From the NCBI RefSeq assembly GCF_009176645.1, contig NZ_AP019007.1:310001-374000 (forward strand): a stretch of 64,000 bases of DNA, written 5' to 3'. The position numbers and the translations under genes were made by a program. Source of the DNA: Enterobacter oligotrophicus (GTDB taxonomy: Bacteria > Pseudomonadota > Gammaproteobacteria > Enterobacterales > Enterobacteriaceae). The notes below the pieces were generated by a model that was given only the letters and a program-made list of their open reading frames with translations, did no database searches and was not told where the DNA came from. This document shows positions 27,589 to 38,510 of the stretch, piece after piece. Every line of letters begins with the position of its first letter. Position 1 is the stretch's first letter.

Positions 27589-28020
27589 GTTGCTTTCTCG
27601 TTTGACTTAACATGTCGTCATTATTAAAGGTGGATTTCACCTCTGAGAAACAATTAATTTACATTTGGTTTGCCAGAAATCAGAAATGCAAAGCCGGGTG
27701 GCTTCAAAAGAGAGTGGTTTCAACCCTGTAAATGAAACCATACGTCGGTTTGCCAGTTTGCCTGAAAAGTGCATTTCTCACTTTTTATTTCACTTAAGTG
27801 ATTTGTTTTCGTTGACGTTAAAAATATCTCACCTTGTTTATTTTCAATTTTATTACACTGACTTAATTAAACCGCTAAAAATTATTTAATTCAGGGTATT
27901 TCACACAACATAATATTCAGAGAGAATATGCCCACGGTAAAACAAAAGAATAACGTTTTAATCTTGCTTGAATTTTTATTGGCGGCTTCTTTTTACTTAT
28001 ACATCACCATGGAGTTACTC
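27589..28020. other. AT-rich divergent gap
   Basis: About 430 bp with no convincing gene lie between the sulfur-conjugate operon and the Aer-like receptor. The region is markedly AT-rich and must hold both divergent promoters. No clear operator stood out. The receptor's frame stays open back to an ATG at 27928, which would add 31 mostly hydrophobic residues. Confidence 0.6.
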
Positions 28021-29556
28021 ATGAGGCGTAACACCCCCGTTACACAAAACGAGTATTTGCTTAACGAAGGTACGACGTTAATGTCGACAACCAATACGCA
28101 AAGCCATATTACCTACGCAAATTCAGCCTTTATTAAAGCCAGTGGATATCATGAGGACGATCTTCTGGGTGAGCCTCATAATGTTATCCGCCATCCTGAC
28201 ATGCCTGCCGGGGCCTTTGGCGATATGTGGTTTACTCTTCAGCAAGGCGAGAGCTGGACGGGGTTGGTCAAAAACCGTCGCCAGAATGGGGATCACTACT
28301 GGGTGCGGGCCAACGTCACGCCGGTGTATCAACATGATGCATTAACTGGCTATATTTCAGTACGTAATATTCCTGCCCGTGAAGAGATCGATGCCAGTGA
28401 AAAACTCTACCAGAAAATTCGCAACAACGAATTAAAGCAGTATCGTTTTTATAAAGGATTATTGGTGCGTAAGGGGATATTTTCCTTTCTGTCACTGTTT
28501 AAACGTCTCAGCACCCGCAAACGGATCAATTATGGCATCGTGGTTACCGCCCTTCTCTCCGGCTCACTGATTTATTTATTGCCTGCAGGAATAACTCAAA
28601 TGTGTGGGCTGGTCGCTCTTTTTATTGCGCTGGCGTTTTATTTGCACGTTCAAATCTCAGGCCCACTTAACACCATTGTTTGCCAGATGCAGCGCATCGT
28701 TTCTGGCCGTAAAACGGACTACGTTCATTTTAACCGGGTCGATGATATTGGCCTGATGATGCGGCTGGTGAATCAGTCCGGGTTAAATCTTAGCTCACTG
28801 GTAGACGATGTCGGCACGCAAATCAGCGGTATTGGAACCATTAGTCAGCAGGTGGCGAAAGAAGGTACCGCATTACAGGCACGCTCTGAAGAGACTGCCG
28901 ATGATCTCCGGCAAACCGCAGCGGCGGTTGAAGAAATTGCCAGCGCCGTACAGCAGACGGCAGAAACAGCCAGGGAAGCAATGCAGATGGCGGATCGCAC
29001 CCGCGCCAGTGCCCACAGCGGCGAAGCGATGATGAAAGAGACTATTGGCATGATGCAGTCGGTGTCGCGGGATAACAGCCAGATTGTCGATATCATCGGC
29101 GTGATTGACCGTATCGCCTTCCAGACCAATATTCTGGCGCTAAATGCCGCCGTTGAAGCCGCACGCGCAGGTGACGCCGGACGAGGTTTCGCCGTTGTGG
29201 CAGCAGAAGTGCGTAACCTCGCGCAGCACTCCGCAACAGCGGCAAAAGAGATCAAAACGCTTATCGAGAAGAATGTCTCCAGCGTTAATTCCGGCGTGGA
29301 AATGGTGGAACAAACCGAAACGCAGTTGACGGTGATGATTGGCAACGTCCTGCGGATGTCTTCCCTGATTAAAGAGATCGGCCATGCCACGCAGGAGCAA
29401 ACGCAGGCCTTAGCGCTCATCAACGCATCCATCTCCCGCATCGGCATGATGACGCATAACAATACGGGGATGGTAGATAGCGTCACCAGCGCCGCCAATC
29501 ACCTGACGCAGCGCACCACGCGTCTGAAACAGGCCATTTCGGTCTTTGGCGGTTAG
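28021..29556 (+). CDS. Aer-like PAS-HAMP energy/redox taxis receptor
   Basis: This 511-residue chemoreceptor has an N-terminal PAS domain of the Aer FAD type. Residues 10-110 include [30 protein letters not shown] and [16 protein letters not shown] basic region and two membrane helices (about 180-220) follow, then HAMP, then a methyl-accepting signalling domain with tip [20 protein letters not shown]. There is no periplasmic sensing domain, so it should report internal redox state to CheA/CheW. Start 28021 is chosen because GGAG lies 6 bp upstream and Aer proteins begin here. An upstream ATG at 27928 would add a hydrophobic segment not known in Aer. Confidence 0.85.
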   Translation: MRRNTPVTQNEYLLNEGTTLMSTTNTQSHITYANSAFIKASGYHEDDLLGEPHNVIRHPDMPAGAFGDMWFTLQQGESWTGLVKNRRQNGDHYWVRANVTPVYQHDALTGYISVRNIPAREEIDASEKLYQKIRNNELKQYRFYKGLLVRKGIFSFLSLFKRLSTRKRINYGIVVTALLSGSLIYLLPAGITQMCGLVALFIALAFYLHVQISGPLNTIVCQMQRIVSGRKTDYVHFNRVDDIGLMMRLVNQSGLNLSSLVDDVGTQISGIGTISQQVAKEGTALQARSEETADDLRQTAAAVEEIASAVQQTAETAREAMQMADRTRASAHSGEAMMKETIGMMQSVSRDNSQIVDIIGVIDRIAFQTNILALNAAVEAARAGDAGRGFAVVAAEVRNLAQHSATAAKEIKTLIEKNVSSVNSGVEMVEQTETQLTVMIGNVLRMSSLIKEIGHATQEQTQALALINASISRIGMMTHNNTGMVDSVTSAANHLTQRTTRLKQAISVFGG

Positions 29557-29951
29557 CGGTTCGGATACTGCTCGTCGGTCACTTTTTCCAGCCATTCAAC
29601 CGGGCTGCCGTTTACCGCTTCGGCGATGGCAATATGCGTCATCGCCGTTTCGGCGCTCGCCCCGTGCCAGTGTTTAACGCCAGGCGGTATCCACGCGATA
29701 TCGCCCTGATTCAGCGGTTCCGCCTCTTTGCCCCACTCCTGTAACCAGCCGCGCCCCTGGGTAACGATCAGCGTTTGTCCGAGAGGATGCGTGTGCCACG
29801 CGGTACGTGCAGCCGGTTCAAACGTCACCGTTGCGCCCCCCACTTTTGCAGGCTCTGTTGCCTGAAACGGCGCATCAATACGCACGGCACCGGTGAACCA
29901 GGCTTCCGGTCCCTTAACTGAAGGTAATGAACCGCTACGGATAATTTTCAT
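29553..29951 (-). CDS. Single-domain cupin protein
   Basis: This 132-residue cupin contains the first metal motif [15 protein letters not shown] near residues 56-70 and the second [12 protein letters not shown] near 93-104, giving the usual three-histidine-plus-glutamine site. Related cupins next to LysR genes are annotated as quinol dioxygenase- or hydroxynitrile lyase-like enzymes, but no reaction can be assigned. It is divergent from the LysR gene and probably its target. Its stop overlaps the receptor gene's stop on the other strand. The start at 29951 has a purine-rich GGAGT site upstream. Confidence 0.75.
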   Translation of the reverse strand: MKIIRSGSLPSVKGPEAWFTGAVRIDAPFQATEPAKVGGATVTFEPAARTAWHTHPLGQTLIVTQGRGWLQEWGKEAEPLNQGDIAWIPPGVKHWHGASAETAMTHIAIAEAVNGSPVEWLEKVTDEQYPNR

Positions 29952-30032
29952 GGTGTACTCCTTCGTTTGCTGTTGCGCTAACAGTAGCGCAAAGGTGCCG
30001 TAAGCATTAGACTGCATAATCAGAAAGGAACC

Positions 30033-30047
30033 ATGAATACAATTCAT
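30033..30047. promoter_or_regulatory. LysR-type binding palindrome
   Basis: ATGAAT-ACA-ATTCAT is a perfect 15-bp inverted repeat with the T-N11-A form bound by LysR regulators. It lies in the gap between the cupin and LysR genes, 18 bp before the LysR start. Confidence 0.5.
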
Positions 30048-30049
30048 GA

Positions 30050-30955
<906 letters not shown>

Positions 30956-31315
30956 TCGGGATACTGAACGTTATTTGTGACAACGTCACGTTAACCGCCT
31001 CCCGTTTCTCGCTGAGTCGATGCTTGATACCACCGTGTGATCATTAAGCAAAGCTGATGATTAAAGCAGCACCTTTCTCGCCGTTTTGCCTAAAAAAACG
31101 CCACGATTCAGCGCATTGTGATCCCCGTCTGCTCTGACCACACAATTTCCTTCGACATGCATCACTTTCGGCACGGTTATATTTTGCGTCGCTTATCGAT
31201 TGCGGGTAGGATGCCTCGCCATGTTTCGCCTTATCCATACGCAGAATGACTGGAAAGGCAGCATGTGTCTGCGCAGAGGCAATCGTTTGTTTCGCCCCTG
31301 CCAGGGACGACTATC
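30956..31315. other. Gap before ansP with no gene seen
   Basis: About 360 bp hold no convincing coding sequence. A small inverted repeat GTGAC-AAC-GTCAC occurs near 30980 without a T-run. The ansP promoter and leader presumably occupy the right half. GTG codons upstream of 31316 keep the ansP frame open but lack family homology. Confidence 0.5.
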
Positions 31316-32839
31316 ATGACTATGGTTCAGACAGGTAACTCAATGAAAACAAGCAATAAAAGCGCAGCCGATCATCATGCTGCGAAACGTCGCTGGTTGA
31401 ACTCTCACGAAGAGGGCTATCACAAAGCGATGGGCAACCGTCAGGTTCAAATGATCGCCATCGGCGGCGCTATCGGTACGGGTCTGTTTTTAGGTGCAGG
31501 CGCACGACTGCAGATGGCAGGCCCTGCTCTCGCCCTGGTTTATCTGGTGTGCGGGATTTTCTCTTTCTTCATTCTTCGTGCGTTGGGCGAACTGGTTCTT
31601 CACCGCCCTTCCAGCGGCAGCTTTGTCTCTTACGCCCGCGAATTCCTCGGTGAGAAAGCCGCTTACGTGGCGGGCTGGATGTACTTCGTCAACTGGGCGA
31701 TGACCGGTATCGTCGACATCACCGCCGTTGCGCTGTATATGCATTACTGGGGCGCGTTTGGCGATGTGCCACAGTGGGTGTTTGCCCTCGGTGCGCTGGC
31801 AATCGTCGGGACCATGAACATGATTGGCGTGAAGTGGTTCGCTGAGATGGAGTTCTGGTTTGCGCTGGTGAAAGTGCTGGCGATCGTGGTGTTTCTGGTG
31901 GTCGGTACGGTATTCCTCGGCAGCGGTAAACCGCTGGATGGCAATACCACAGGCTTCCATTTGATAACCGATAATGGTGGTTTCTTCCCGCACGGCCTGC
32001 TGCCTGCGCTGGTACTGGTTCAGGGCGTGGTGTTTGCCTTTGCGTCGATCGAACTGGTTGGTACGGCTGCAGGTGAATGTAAAGATCCCCAGACCATGGT
32101 GCCAAAAGCTATCAACAGCGTGATCTGGCGTATCGGCCTGTTCTACGTTGGCTCCGTGGTGCTGCTGGTGCTGCTCCTGCCGTGGAACGCCTACCAGGCA
32201 GGACAAAGCCCGTTTGTCACCTTCTTCTCTAAACTGGGTGTGCCTTACGTGGGCAGCATCATGAATATCGTTGTGCTGACCGCTGCGCTCTCCAGCCTGA
32301 ACTCCGGCCTCTACTCTACCGGCCGTATTCTGCGCTCCATGTCGATGGGCGGCTCCGCACCGAAATTCATGTCGAAGATGAGCAAGCAGCAGGTGCCTTA
32401 CGCCGGTATCCTCGCCACGCTGGTGGTGTACGTTTTCGGTGTGTTCCTGAACTATCTGGTGCCATCTCAGGTGTTTGAGATCGTGCTGAACGTTGCCGCG
32501 CTGGGCATTATTGCTTCCTGGGCCTTTATCGTGGTCTGCCAGATGCGCCTGCGTAAAGCGATTAAAGAAGGGAAAGCGGCGGATGTGAGCTTCAAACTGC
32601 CAGGCGCGCCCGTCACGTCATGGCTGACCCTGCTGTTCCTGTTCAGCGTACTGGTGCTGATGGCGTTCGACTACCCGAACGGCACCTACACTATCGCAAC
32701 CATTCCACTGCTGGCTGTTCTGCTGGTTGCTGGCTGGTTTGGTGTGCGCAAACGCGTCTATGAGATCCACAGCACCGCGCCTGTTCATCCTGATGATGAA
32801 AAACAGGACGGCCCGCTGATTGAAGAGACCTCGCGTTAA
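31316..32839 (+). CDS. ansP: L-asparagine permease
   Basis: This 507-residue, 12-helix APC-family proton symporter imports L-asparagine. It matches E. coli AnsP through AKRRWLNSHEEGYHKAMGNR, the signature IAIGGAIGTGLFLGAGARLQ, EFLGEKAAYVAGWMYFVNWA and the cytoplasmic tail EIHSTAPV. E. coli AnsP is 499 residues. The start at 31316 has AGGGA upstream and gives a similar length; an ATG at 31343 is an alternative. It neighbours yncE and pqqU as in E. coli. A REP pair follows the stop. Confidence 0.93.
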   Translation: MTMVQTGNSMKTSNKSAADHHAAKRRWLNSHEEGYHKAMGNRQVQMIAIGGAIGTGLFLGAGARLQMAGPALALVYLVCGIFSFFILRALGELVLHRPSSGSFVSYAREFLGEKAAYVAGWMYFVNWAMTGIVDITAVALYMHYWGAFGDVPQWVFALGALAIVGTMNMIGVKWFAEMEFWFALVKVLAIVVFLVVGTVFLGSGKPLDGNTTGFHLITDNGGFFPHGLLPALVLVQGVVFAFASIELVGTAAGECKDPQTMVPKAINSVIWRIGLFYVGSVVLLVLLLPWNAYQAGQSPFVTFFSKLGVPYVGSIMNIVVLTAALSSLNSGLYSTGRILRSMSMGGSAPKFMSKMSKQQVPYAGILATLVVYVFGVFLNYLVPSQVFEIVLNVAALGIIASWAFIVVCQMRLRKAIKEGKAADVSFKLPGAPVTSWLTLLFLFSVLVLMAFDYPNGTYTIATIPLLAVLLVAGWFGVRKRVYEIHSTAPVHPDDEKQDGPLIEETSR

Positions 32840-32846
32840 TAAAAAA

Positions 32847-32922
32847 GCCGGGTGGCGGCTTCGCCTTACCCGGCCTGCTACTCATGGTTTTTGTAGGCCC
32901 GGTAAGCGCAGCGCCACCGGGC
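32847..32922. repeat. Paired REP palindromes after ansP
   Basis: Two opposed REP-like units, 32847-32878 (GCCGGGTGGCGGCTTCGCC...) and 32893-32922, lie between the convergent ansP and yncE genes. They belong to the same family as the pair at 10465. Confidence 0.85.
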
Positions 32923-32932
32923 AATCCCCACA

Positions 32933-33994
32933 TTAGAGCACGATACGAATCACATCGTCAGGCTGAGTGGCTTCCTGCTGACGGGTGGATTTCTGCTTCA
33001 CCGTCACGTACAGGGTTTTACCATCGGCAGAGAGCGCCAGGCTGTTCGGGTAGACCGGCGTATCGTAGGTTTTCGTCACTTTATAGGTTTTTGCGTCAAT
33101 CACGCTCACCTTGCCCGCTTCGCGGTGCGTCACATAGGCTTCGTTACGTGCCGGGTTAAACAGCACCGCCAGCGATTCTGGCGCAGCGATTTTCTCGATG
33201 ACGCTGCCATCTTTCAGGCTGACCACCAGCACTTCCGGCTGTTTTGAATCGGTAATAAACGCACGCTGTCCGGCGGTATCCAGGCTCAGGTTCAGGTAGA
33301 AGTGCTCTTTCCCGTCATCCTGCACTTTTTTACGGCTCAGAATTTTATTGGTCGCTGTATCAATCGTTACCAGCTCGCCGTCCGCATTGGTGGTATAGAG
33401 GCGTTTTGCCTGCGCATCCAGCGCCAGACCGGTGCTGTATTTACCGGTATTGGCAATCGTGTCCTTCAGCTTCAGCGTTGCGCCATCAACCACCCAAATC
33501 ACGCTCTCGTTACCGATACCGGTGATGTAAACGGTATTGGTGGTGTCATCCGCCACCAGCTCGCGTGGATGCAGGGGTTTGACTGTGTCACTGCGTTTGC
33601 GGTCATCCAGCACCAGACGCCCTTTCACATCACCCGTTTTGGCATCGATGGCGGTCACGGCGCTGTTAGTGGTGTTACCAAACCACAGCGTCTGCGTCGC
33701 TTTGTCGATCGTGGCACCAAACGGTTTGAGATCGTTATGAATGGCCTGCGTCACTTCCAGCGTGACTGGATCAAGACGATAGACAATACCGCCCTTGTCG
33801 GTTTTGCGGCTTTGCGATGTCGCGACCCACAGCGCATTCTCCTGCTGGCTCACGGCCATCTCATAAGCGCCTTTTCCTACCGCTTTGCGCAGCATGTCTT
33901 CAGCAGCATGAACCTGGAACGATCCGGCAAACAGTAAAGAGCCTACCAGCAGAGAGCCACGCAGGCGCGGCGAGCACAGATGACGTAAAGACAT
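32933..33994 (-). CDS. yncE: Periplasmic beta-propeller protein YncE
   Basis: This 353-residue protein has a signal peptide (cleavage near VHA at residues 29-31) and then seven propeller blades, visible as repeated strands such as TVYITGIGNESVIWVVDGAT and YVTHREAGKVSVIDAKTYKV. E. coli YncE is a soluble periplasmic propeller reported to bind DNA and to be raised in iron limitation. Its cellular role is unresolved. It is divergent from the PQQ receptor gene, suggesting a shared task in quinone-cofactor use or a shared control site. The protein looks complete. Confidence 0.9.
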   Translation of the reverse strand: MSLRHLCSPRLRGSLLVGSLLFAGSFQVHAAEDMLRKAVGKGAYEMAVSQQENALWVATSQSRKTDKGGIVYRLDPVTLEVTQAIHNDLKPFGATIDKATQTLWFGNTTNSAVTAIDAKTGDVKGRLVLDDRKRSDTVKPLHPRELVADDTTNTVYITGIGNESVIWVVDGATLKLKDTIANTGKYSTGLALDAQAKRLYTTNADGELVTIDTATNKILSRKKVQDDGKEHFYLNLSLDTAGQRAFITDSKQPEVLVVSLKDGSVIEKIAAPESLAVLFNPARNEAYVTHREAGKVSVIDAKTYKVTKTYDTPVYPNSLALSADGKTLYVTVKQKSTRQQEATQPDDVIRIVL

Positions 33995-34071
33995 AACAAT
34001 TCCTTTTTAAAAGAGGGGATGTACTACTGACATTGCTTCCGGCAGGCGAAGTCATGGCTTCGCCGCTATTT

Positions 34072-34094
34072 TAATGAGAATAGTAATCATTAAT
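34072..34094. promoter_or_regulatory. Candidate Fur box in the yncE-pqqU gap
   Basis: TTAATGAGAATAGTAATCAT partly matches the Fur consensus of repeated GATAAT/ATTATC hexamers. It sits about 80 bp upstream of yncE and 150 bp upstream of pqqU. Fur control of yncE is known in E. coli. The match here is imperfect. Confidence 0.45.
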
Positions 34095-34237
34095 CGCATG
34101 AATGTGGAGTTTTTCTTTCCCTGAACACCTTTCATTAACGCAATGTGCGGTTATAGTTTTCAAAAGATTTACAAAAGATTTAACATGTATGCACATGTTC
34201 CATTTGGTTCGTTTCTTTTCCTTAACCGGTTTACTTC

Positions 34238-36352
34238 ATGAAAATCATTTCTGCCCATAAGGCAACTCTCCCGCTGTTGCTGGTTCCTGTCATTTTTGGC
34301 CCTCTGAGTGCGATGGCCGCAGAAGAACAGACCATGATCGTCAGCGCCACGCCGCAACCCGTCTCGGAGCTGGATACACCCGCAGCGGTCAGCGTGGTGA
34401 ATGGCGACGATATGCGCCAGGCTGCACCGCGTATTAACCTTTCTGAATCCCTCGGCAGCGTCCCTGGCCTGCAAATTCAGAACCGCCAGAACTATGCACA
34501 AGATCTGCAGCTCTCAATGCGCGGATTCGGTGCGCGCTCGACCTTTGGCGTGCGCGGCATCCGCATGTATGTGGACGGCATTCCGGCGACCATGCCGGAC
34601 GGCCAGGGGCAGACGTCCAACATTGACCTCAGCAGCGTAGAGAGCGTTGAAGTGCTGCGCGGCCCCTTCTCTGCCCTCTACGGCAATGCGTCAGGCGGCG
34701 TGATTAACATCAACACGCAGACCGGACAACAGCCGCCAACCCTTGAAGCCAGCAGCTACTATGGCAGCTACGGCACCTGGCGTTACGGTATGAAAGCGAC
34801 CGGTGCAATGGGCGATGGCACACACGCGGGAGATGTGGATTACACCGTTTCCACCACCCGCTTCACCACCAAAGGCTACCGCGATCACAGTGGCGCACGT
34901 AAAAATCTTGCCAACGCGAAGCTGGGCGTTCGCATTGATGACGCCAGCAAGCTGACGCTGATCTTCAACAGCGTGGACATGAAAGCCAACGATCCGGGCG
35001 GGCTGGATTATCAGGAGTGGCGGGATAACCCGCGCCAGTCTCCGCGCGGCGATCAGTACAACACCCGCAAGACCATCAAGCAGACGCAGGCCGGACTGCG
35101 CTATGACCGTCAGTTGAGCGATCAGGACGATCTCAGCGTGATGATGTACGCCGGTGAGCGCGAAATGACGCAGTACCAGTCGATTCCTTATCAGCCGCAG
35201 CTGAAGCCGACCCACTCCGGCGGCGTGATTGATATGCAGCGCCACTATCAGGGCATTGATACCCGCTGGACACACCGTGGTGAGTTGCTGGTTCCTGTGA
35301 CGTTTACCACCGGTCTGAACTACGAAAACATGAGCGAAGATCGTCGCGGCTACGAGAACTTCGTGATGGACAACGGCGCACCCGATTATGGCGTTAAGGG
35401 CGACAAACGCCGTAACGAACGTAACCTGATGTGGAACGTCGATCCTTATCTGCAAACAAGCTGGCAGCTCACACAAAAACTGTCGGTAGATGCGGGCGTG
35501 CGTTACAGCTCGGTCTGGTTCGATTCCAACGATCATTACATAACGCCAGGTAATGGCGATGATAGTGGAGACGCGAGCTACCATAAATGGCTCCCGGCAG
35601 GCTCGGTGAAATATGCGGTCACTGACGGCTGGAATCTGTATGCTGCCGCAGGACGCGGTTTTGAAACGCCGACCATCAACGAACTCTCCTACCGTTCTGA
35701 CAACCAGGGCGGACTGAACATTGGTCTTAAGCCATCCACCAACAACACGTATGAAGTGGGCAGTAAAACCCGCATCGGCAATGGTCTGCTGACGGCGGCG
35801 CTGTTCCGCACTGATACTGACGATGAGATCGTCGTGGATGCCAGTTCCGGCGGCCGTACCAGCTACAAAAATGCCGGTAAAACGCGCCGCCAGGGTCTTG
35901 AAGTGTCTCTGGATCAGCAGTTTGCAGAAAACTGGAAGCTGAAAATGGCCTGGACTTACCTTGACGCCACCTACCGCACCAATGTGTGCAGCGATGCAGA
36001 CTGTAACGGTAACCGGATGCCAGGTATTGCCCGCAACATGGGTTATGCCTCGTTTGGCTGGCAGCCTGAAGAAGGCTGGTATGCGGGAACTGACGTGCGC
36101 TACCTGAGCGATATCATGGCGGATGACGAGAACACGGCGAAAGCGCCCTCTTACACCGTCGTCGGCCTGAACAGCGGGTATAAGTTTAACTATGGCAACT
36201 GGGGCATGGATGTCTTTGGTCGCGTCGATAACCTGTTTGACAAAGAGTATGTGGGCTCTGTCATCGTAAATGAATCCAACGGACGTTATTACGAACCGGC
36301 CCCTGGTCGTAACTACGGCGTTGGCGTGTCAGTGTCTTACCGATTTGAGTGA
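34238..36352 (+). CDS. pqqU: TonB-dependent receptor PqqU (YncD)
   Basis: This 704-residue outer-membrane beta-barrel has a signal peptide ending at MAAEE, a TonB-box-like EQTMIVSATP segment, a plug domain at about residues 35-160 (GFGARSTFGVRGIRMYVDGI; VEVLRGPFSALYGNASGGVI), and a barrel closing with the aromatic C-terminus SVSYRFE. E. coli YncD takes up pyrroloquinoline quinone, letting a non-producer load its glucose dehydrogenase, and also serves as a phage receptor. Synteny with yncE and ansP supports the name. A terminator follows directly. Confidence 0.92.
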   Translation: MKIISAHKATLPLLLVPVIFGPLSAMAAEEQTMIVSATPQPVSELDTPAAVSVVNGDDMRQAAPRINLSESLGSVPGLQIQNRQNYAQDLQLSMRGFGARSTFGVRGIRMYVDGIPATMPDGQGQTSNIDLSSVESVEVLRGPFSALYGNASGGVININTQTGQQPPTLEASSYYGSYGTWRYGMKATGAMGDGTHAGDVDYTVSTTRFTTKGYRDHSGARKNLANAKLGVRIDDASKLTLIFNSVDMKANDPGGLDYQEWRDNPRQSPRGDQYNTRKTIKQTQAGLRYDRQLSDQDDLSVMMYAGEREMTQYQSIPYQPQLKPTHSGGVIDMQRHYQGIDTRWTHRGELLVPVTFTTGLNYENMSEDRRGYENFVMDNGAPDYGVKGDKRRNERNLMWNVDPYLQTSWQLTQKLSVDAGVRYSSVWFDSNDHYITPGNGDDSGDASYHKWLPAGSVKYAVTDGWNLYAAAGRGFETPTINELSYRSDNQGGLNIGLKPSTNNTYEVGSKTRIGNGLLTAALFRTDTDDEIVVDASSGGRTSYKNAGKTRRQGLEVSLDQQFAENWKLKMAWTYLDATYRTNVCSDADCNGNRMPGIARNMGYASFGWQPEEGWYAGTDVRYLSDIMADDENTAKAPSYTVVGLNSGYKFNYGNWGMDVFGRVDNLFDKEYVGSVIVNESNGRYYEPAPGRNYGVGVSVSYRFE

Positions 36353-36354
36353 GT

Positions 36355-36388
36355 TAAAAACCGGCTACGGAAGTGGCCGGTTTTTTTA
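36355..36388 (+). terminator. Rho-independent terminator after pqqU
   Basis: AAAAACCGGCTA pairs with TGGCCGGTTTTT across a CGGAAG loop and runs into seven Ts. It begins 3 bp past the stop codon. Confidence 0.88.
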
Positions 36389-36483
36389 TGGTGAAAATAA
36401 TAATTTCCCCCGGAAAAAATGCGCCGGGAATTAGCCACCAGATTATATTAAAAATATAAATACGCGCCTTGCTAAATAATTCC

Positions 36484-37152
36484 TTAACTAAAATATTGCC
36501 GTTGTAAAAGTAGATTCGCTTCATCAATGGCTTTATCTATCGCCTTTTGGCTGGCTGCCACATCCCTTCGCTCAAGCGCGGAGAGCAAATCCGCATAATG
36601 ATAAGTCGCGGCGGGTACGTCTTTCAGCTCTTCATGCAGATAGTTAATGCACGGACCAATCCGCACCCACAGTTGTTCAATTAATGCACTGAGGGTGGGC
36701 ATTTCAGCATATTGGTAAAGCGTAAACCGAAACACACGGTTGGCGTGCAACGCTTTCTGTACATTTCCCTGACGCATGGCCTCATGGAAAATATCCGACA
36801 GTTCGCGCAGCGTCGCCAGTTTGCTCTCCGACATATGCTCGCAGGCCGCGGCGACGGCCATCGGTTCAAGCTGCTTTCTGATGGCATTGATCTCGTTATA
36901 GCGATCCAGTGTCACCTCGGGCACCAGGAAAGCCTGGGCCGGTGTGGCATGCAGAGCGCCAGCAGACACCAGACGTAAAAGCGCCTCCCGGACAGGTGTG
37001 ATGCTGGTGCCTAATTTATCTGCAATCTCTTTGGTGATCAGCCGGGCCCCCGGTTTAAGCGAGCCCGTAATTAACGCGCCCTTCAAACTGATCTCCACTT
37101 GCATGGTGAGGCTGACCCTTTGAGCTTTTTCTAAATGATCCAAATCAAGCAT
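36484..37152 (-). CDS. mcbR: GntR/FadR-family regulator McbR (YncC)
   Basis: This 222-residue regulator has a GntR winged helix-turn-helix (SLKPGARLITKEIADKLGTS and ITPVREALLRLVSAGAL, residues 28-70) and an all-helical FCD ligand domain. It matches E. coli McbR, which represses the colanic-acid related gene mcbA (ybiM) and affects biofilm mucoidy. Start 37152 has GGGA 7 bp upstream. A TTG eight codons earlier is in frame but would exceed the family length of about 221. Confidence 0.85.
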   Translation of the reverse strand: MLDLDHLEKAQRVSLTMQVEISLKGALITGSLKPGARLITKEIADKLGTSITPVREALLRLVSAGALHATPAQAFLVPEVTLDRYNEINAIRKQLEPMAVAAACEHMSESKLATLRELSDIFHEAMRQGNVQKALHANRVFRFTLYQYAEMPTLSALIEQLWVRIGPCINYLHEELKDVPAATYHYADLLSALERRDVAASQKAIDKAIDEANLLLQRQYFS

Positions 37153-37369
37153 GTTTAATTCCCGTAGCCAAAACAAAATGCTATTTACAGCGTCAGTTTA
37201 AAAAACGACGCCGGTTCGATATATCCTGTATCGTCATGCCTGGTGATGAGGAGTACGCATAAAACGCAAATGCTGCACATTTTATTTTTCTTTTACTCTT
37301 CGGCCCATCTGTGCTGAGGGTGCGTAAAGTTTAGCTGATTTAATTAAAGACAATATATCGTATCTTCAC

Positions 37370-37397
37370 AAATAATTATGGCGGAGAACCCGCCATA
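37370..37397 (-). terminator. Probable terminator after curA
   Basis: The stem TATGGCGG (37377-37384) and CCGCCATA (37390-37397) has a 5-base loop. On the minus strand it is followed by ATTATTTG. It starts 10 bp past the curA stop. Confidence 0.55.
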
Positions 37398-37406
37398 TCC
37401 GTTTAA

Positions 37407-38444
37407 TCAGTTATCTGTCGCGACGCGTATCACCACTTTGCCAAAATTTTTCCCTTCCAGCAGCCCGATGAGTGCCTGTGGCGCATTTTCCAGCCCATCC
37501 GTAACCTGCTCACGATAATGGATTTTGCCCTCCTGTACCCAACGGCCCATTTGCTCCTGAAACTCACTGATTCTGTGGCCGTAGTCCTGCCCGATAATAA
37601 AACCTTGCATCCGGATACGTTTCTTCAGGATTGTCGCCATCAACAGCGGTAAACGGTCCGGGCCATCCGGTAGCCCCGTCGCGTTGTAGCCACTGACCAG
37701 GCCACACACCGGCACGCGCGCGGAGGTGTTCAGTAACGGCAACACGGCATCAAACACTTTCCCGCCGACGTTTTCATAATACACATCAATACCTTGCGGA
37801 CAGGCTTTCGCCAGCTGTTGTGCGAAATCAGCCGCATGGTGATCCAGACACTGGTCAAATCCCAGTACCTCAACCGCATGGCGGCATTTTTCTGCGCCAC
37901 CGGCAACGCCAATGACCCGACAGCCTTTAATTTTGCCGATTTGCCCCACCGTTGCCCCAACCGGCCCGGTCGCCGCCGCGACAACCAGCGTCTCACCGGC
38001 TTTCGGTTGCCCGATATCCAGCAGCCCCATATAGGCCGTAAAGCCCGGCATTCCCAGAATGCCCAGCGACCACGAAGGGTGAGACGGATTTTCGCCCAGC
38101 TTCACCAGCCCTTTACCGTCAGACAGTTCGTATGTCTGCCAGCCGCTGTAGCCAAGCACCCATTCCCCCTCTTTATAATCAGGGTGACGTGATTTTTCGA
38201 CACGGCTGACCGTCCCGCCCACCATCACCGCGTTAATCTCAACCGGCGGTGAGTAGGATGGCGCATCGCTCATTCGGCCACGCATGTACGGGTCCAGCGA
38301 CAGCCACACCGTGCGTAACAGCACCTGTCCCTCTGCGGGCGCGGGGATCGGCTGTTCTTCAAAGCGGAAATTTTCTGCCACTGGCGCACCCTGTGGGCGT
38401 GAGGCCAGCACCCAGCGACGATTTTGCGCTACAGATTGACTCAT
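37407..38444 (-). CDS. curA: NADPH-dependent curcumin reductase CurA
   Basis: This 345-residue medium-chain reductase lacks the zinc sites of alcohol dehydrogenases. It contains the nucleotide-binding AAATGPVGATVGQIGKIKGC near residues 155-175 and YYENVGGKVFDAVLPLLN. E. coli CurA (YncB) reduces the double bonds of curcumin and related enones. Its natural substrate is likely another alkenal or enone formed under oxidative stress. Synteny with mcbR and mnaT agrees. An AAGGAG ribosome site precedes the ATG. Confidence 0.92.
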   Translation of the reverse strand: MSQSVAQNRRWVLASRPQGAPVAENFRFEEQPIPAPAEGQVLLRTVWLSLDPYMRGRMSDAPSYSPPVEINAVMVGGTVSRVEKSRHPDYKEGEWVLGYSGWQTYELSDGKGLVKLGENPSHPSWSLGILGMPGFTAYMGLLDIGQPKAGETLVVAAATGPVGATVGQIGKIKGCRVIGVAGGAEKCRHAVEVLGFDQCLDHHAADFAQQLAKACPQGIDVYYENVGGKVFDAVLPLLNTSARVPVCGLVSGYNATGLPDGPDRLPLLMATILKKRIRMQGFIIGQDYGHRISEFQEQMGRWVQEGKIHYREQVTDGLENAPQALIGLLEGKNFGKVVIRVATDN

Positions 38445-38510
38445 AGATCGCTCCTTACTTGTGCAAATGTCATTAGAGACTAGTCCTTGATCCGGCAGGC
38501 CGCTTTATCA

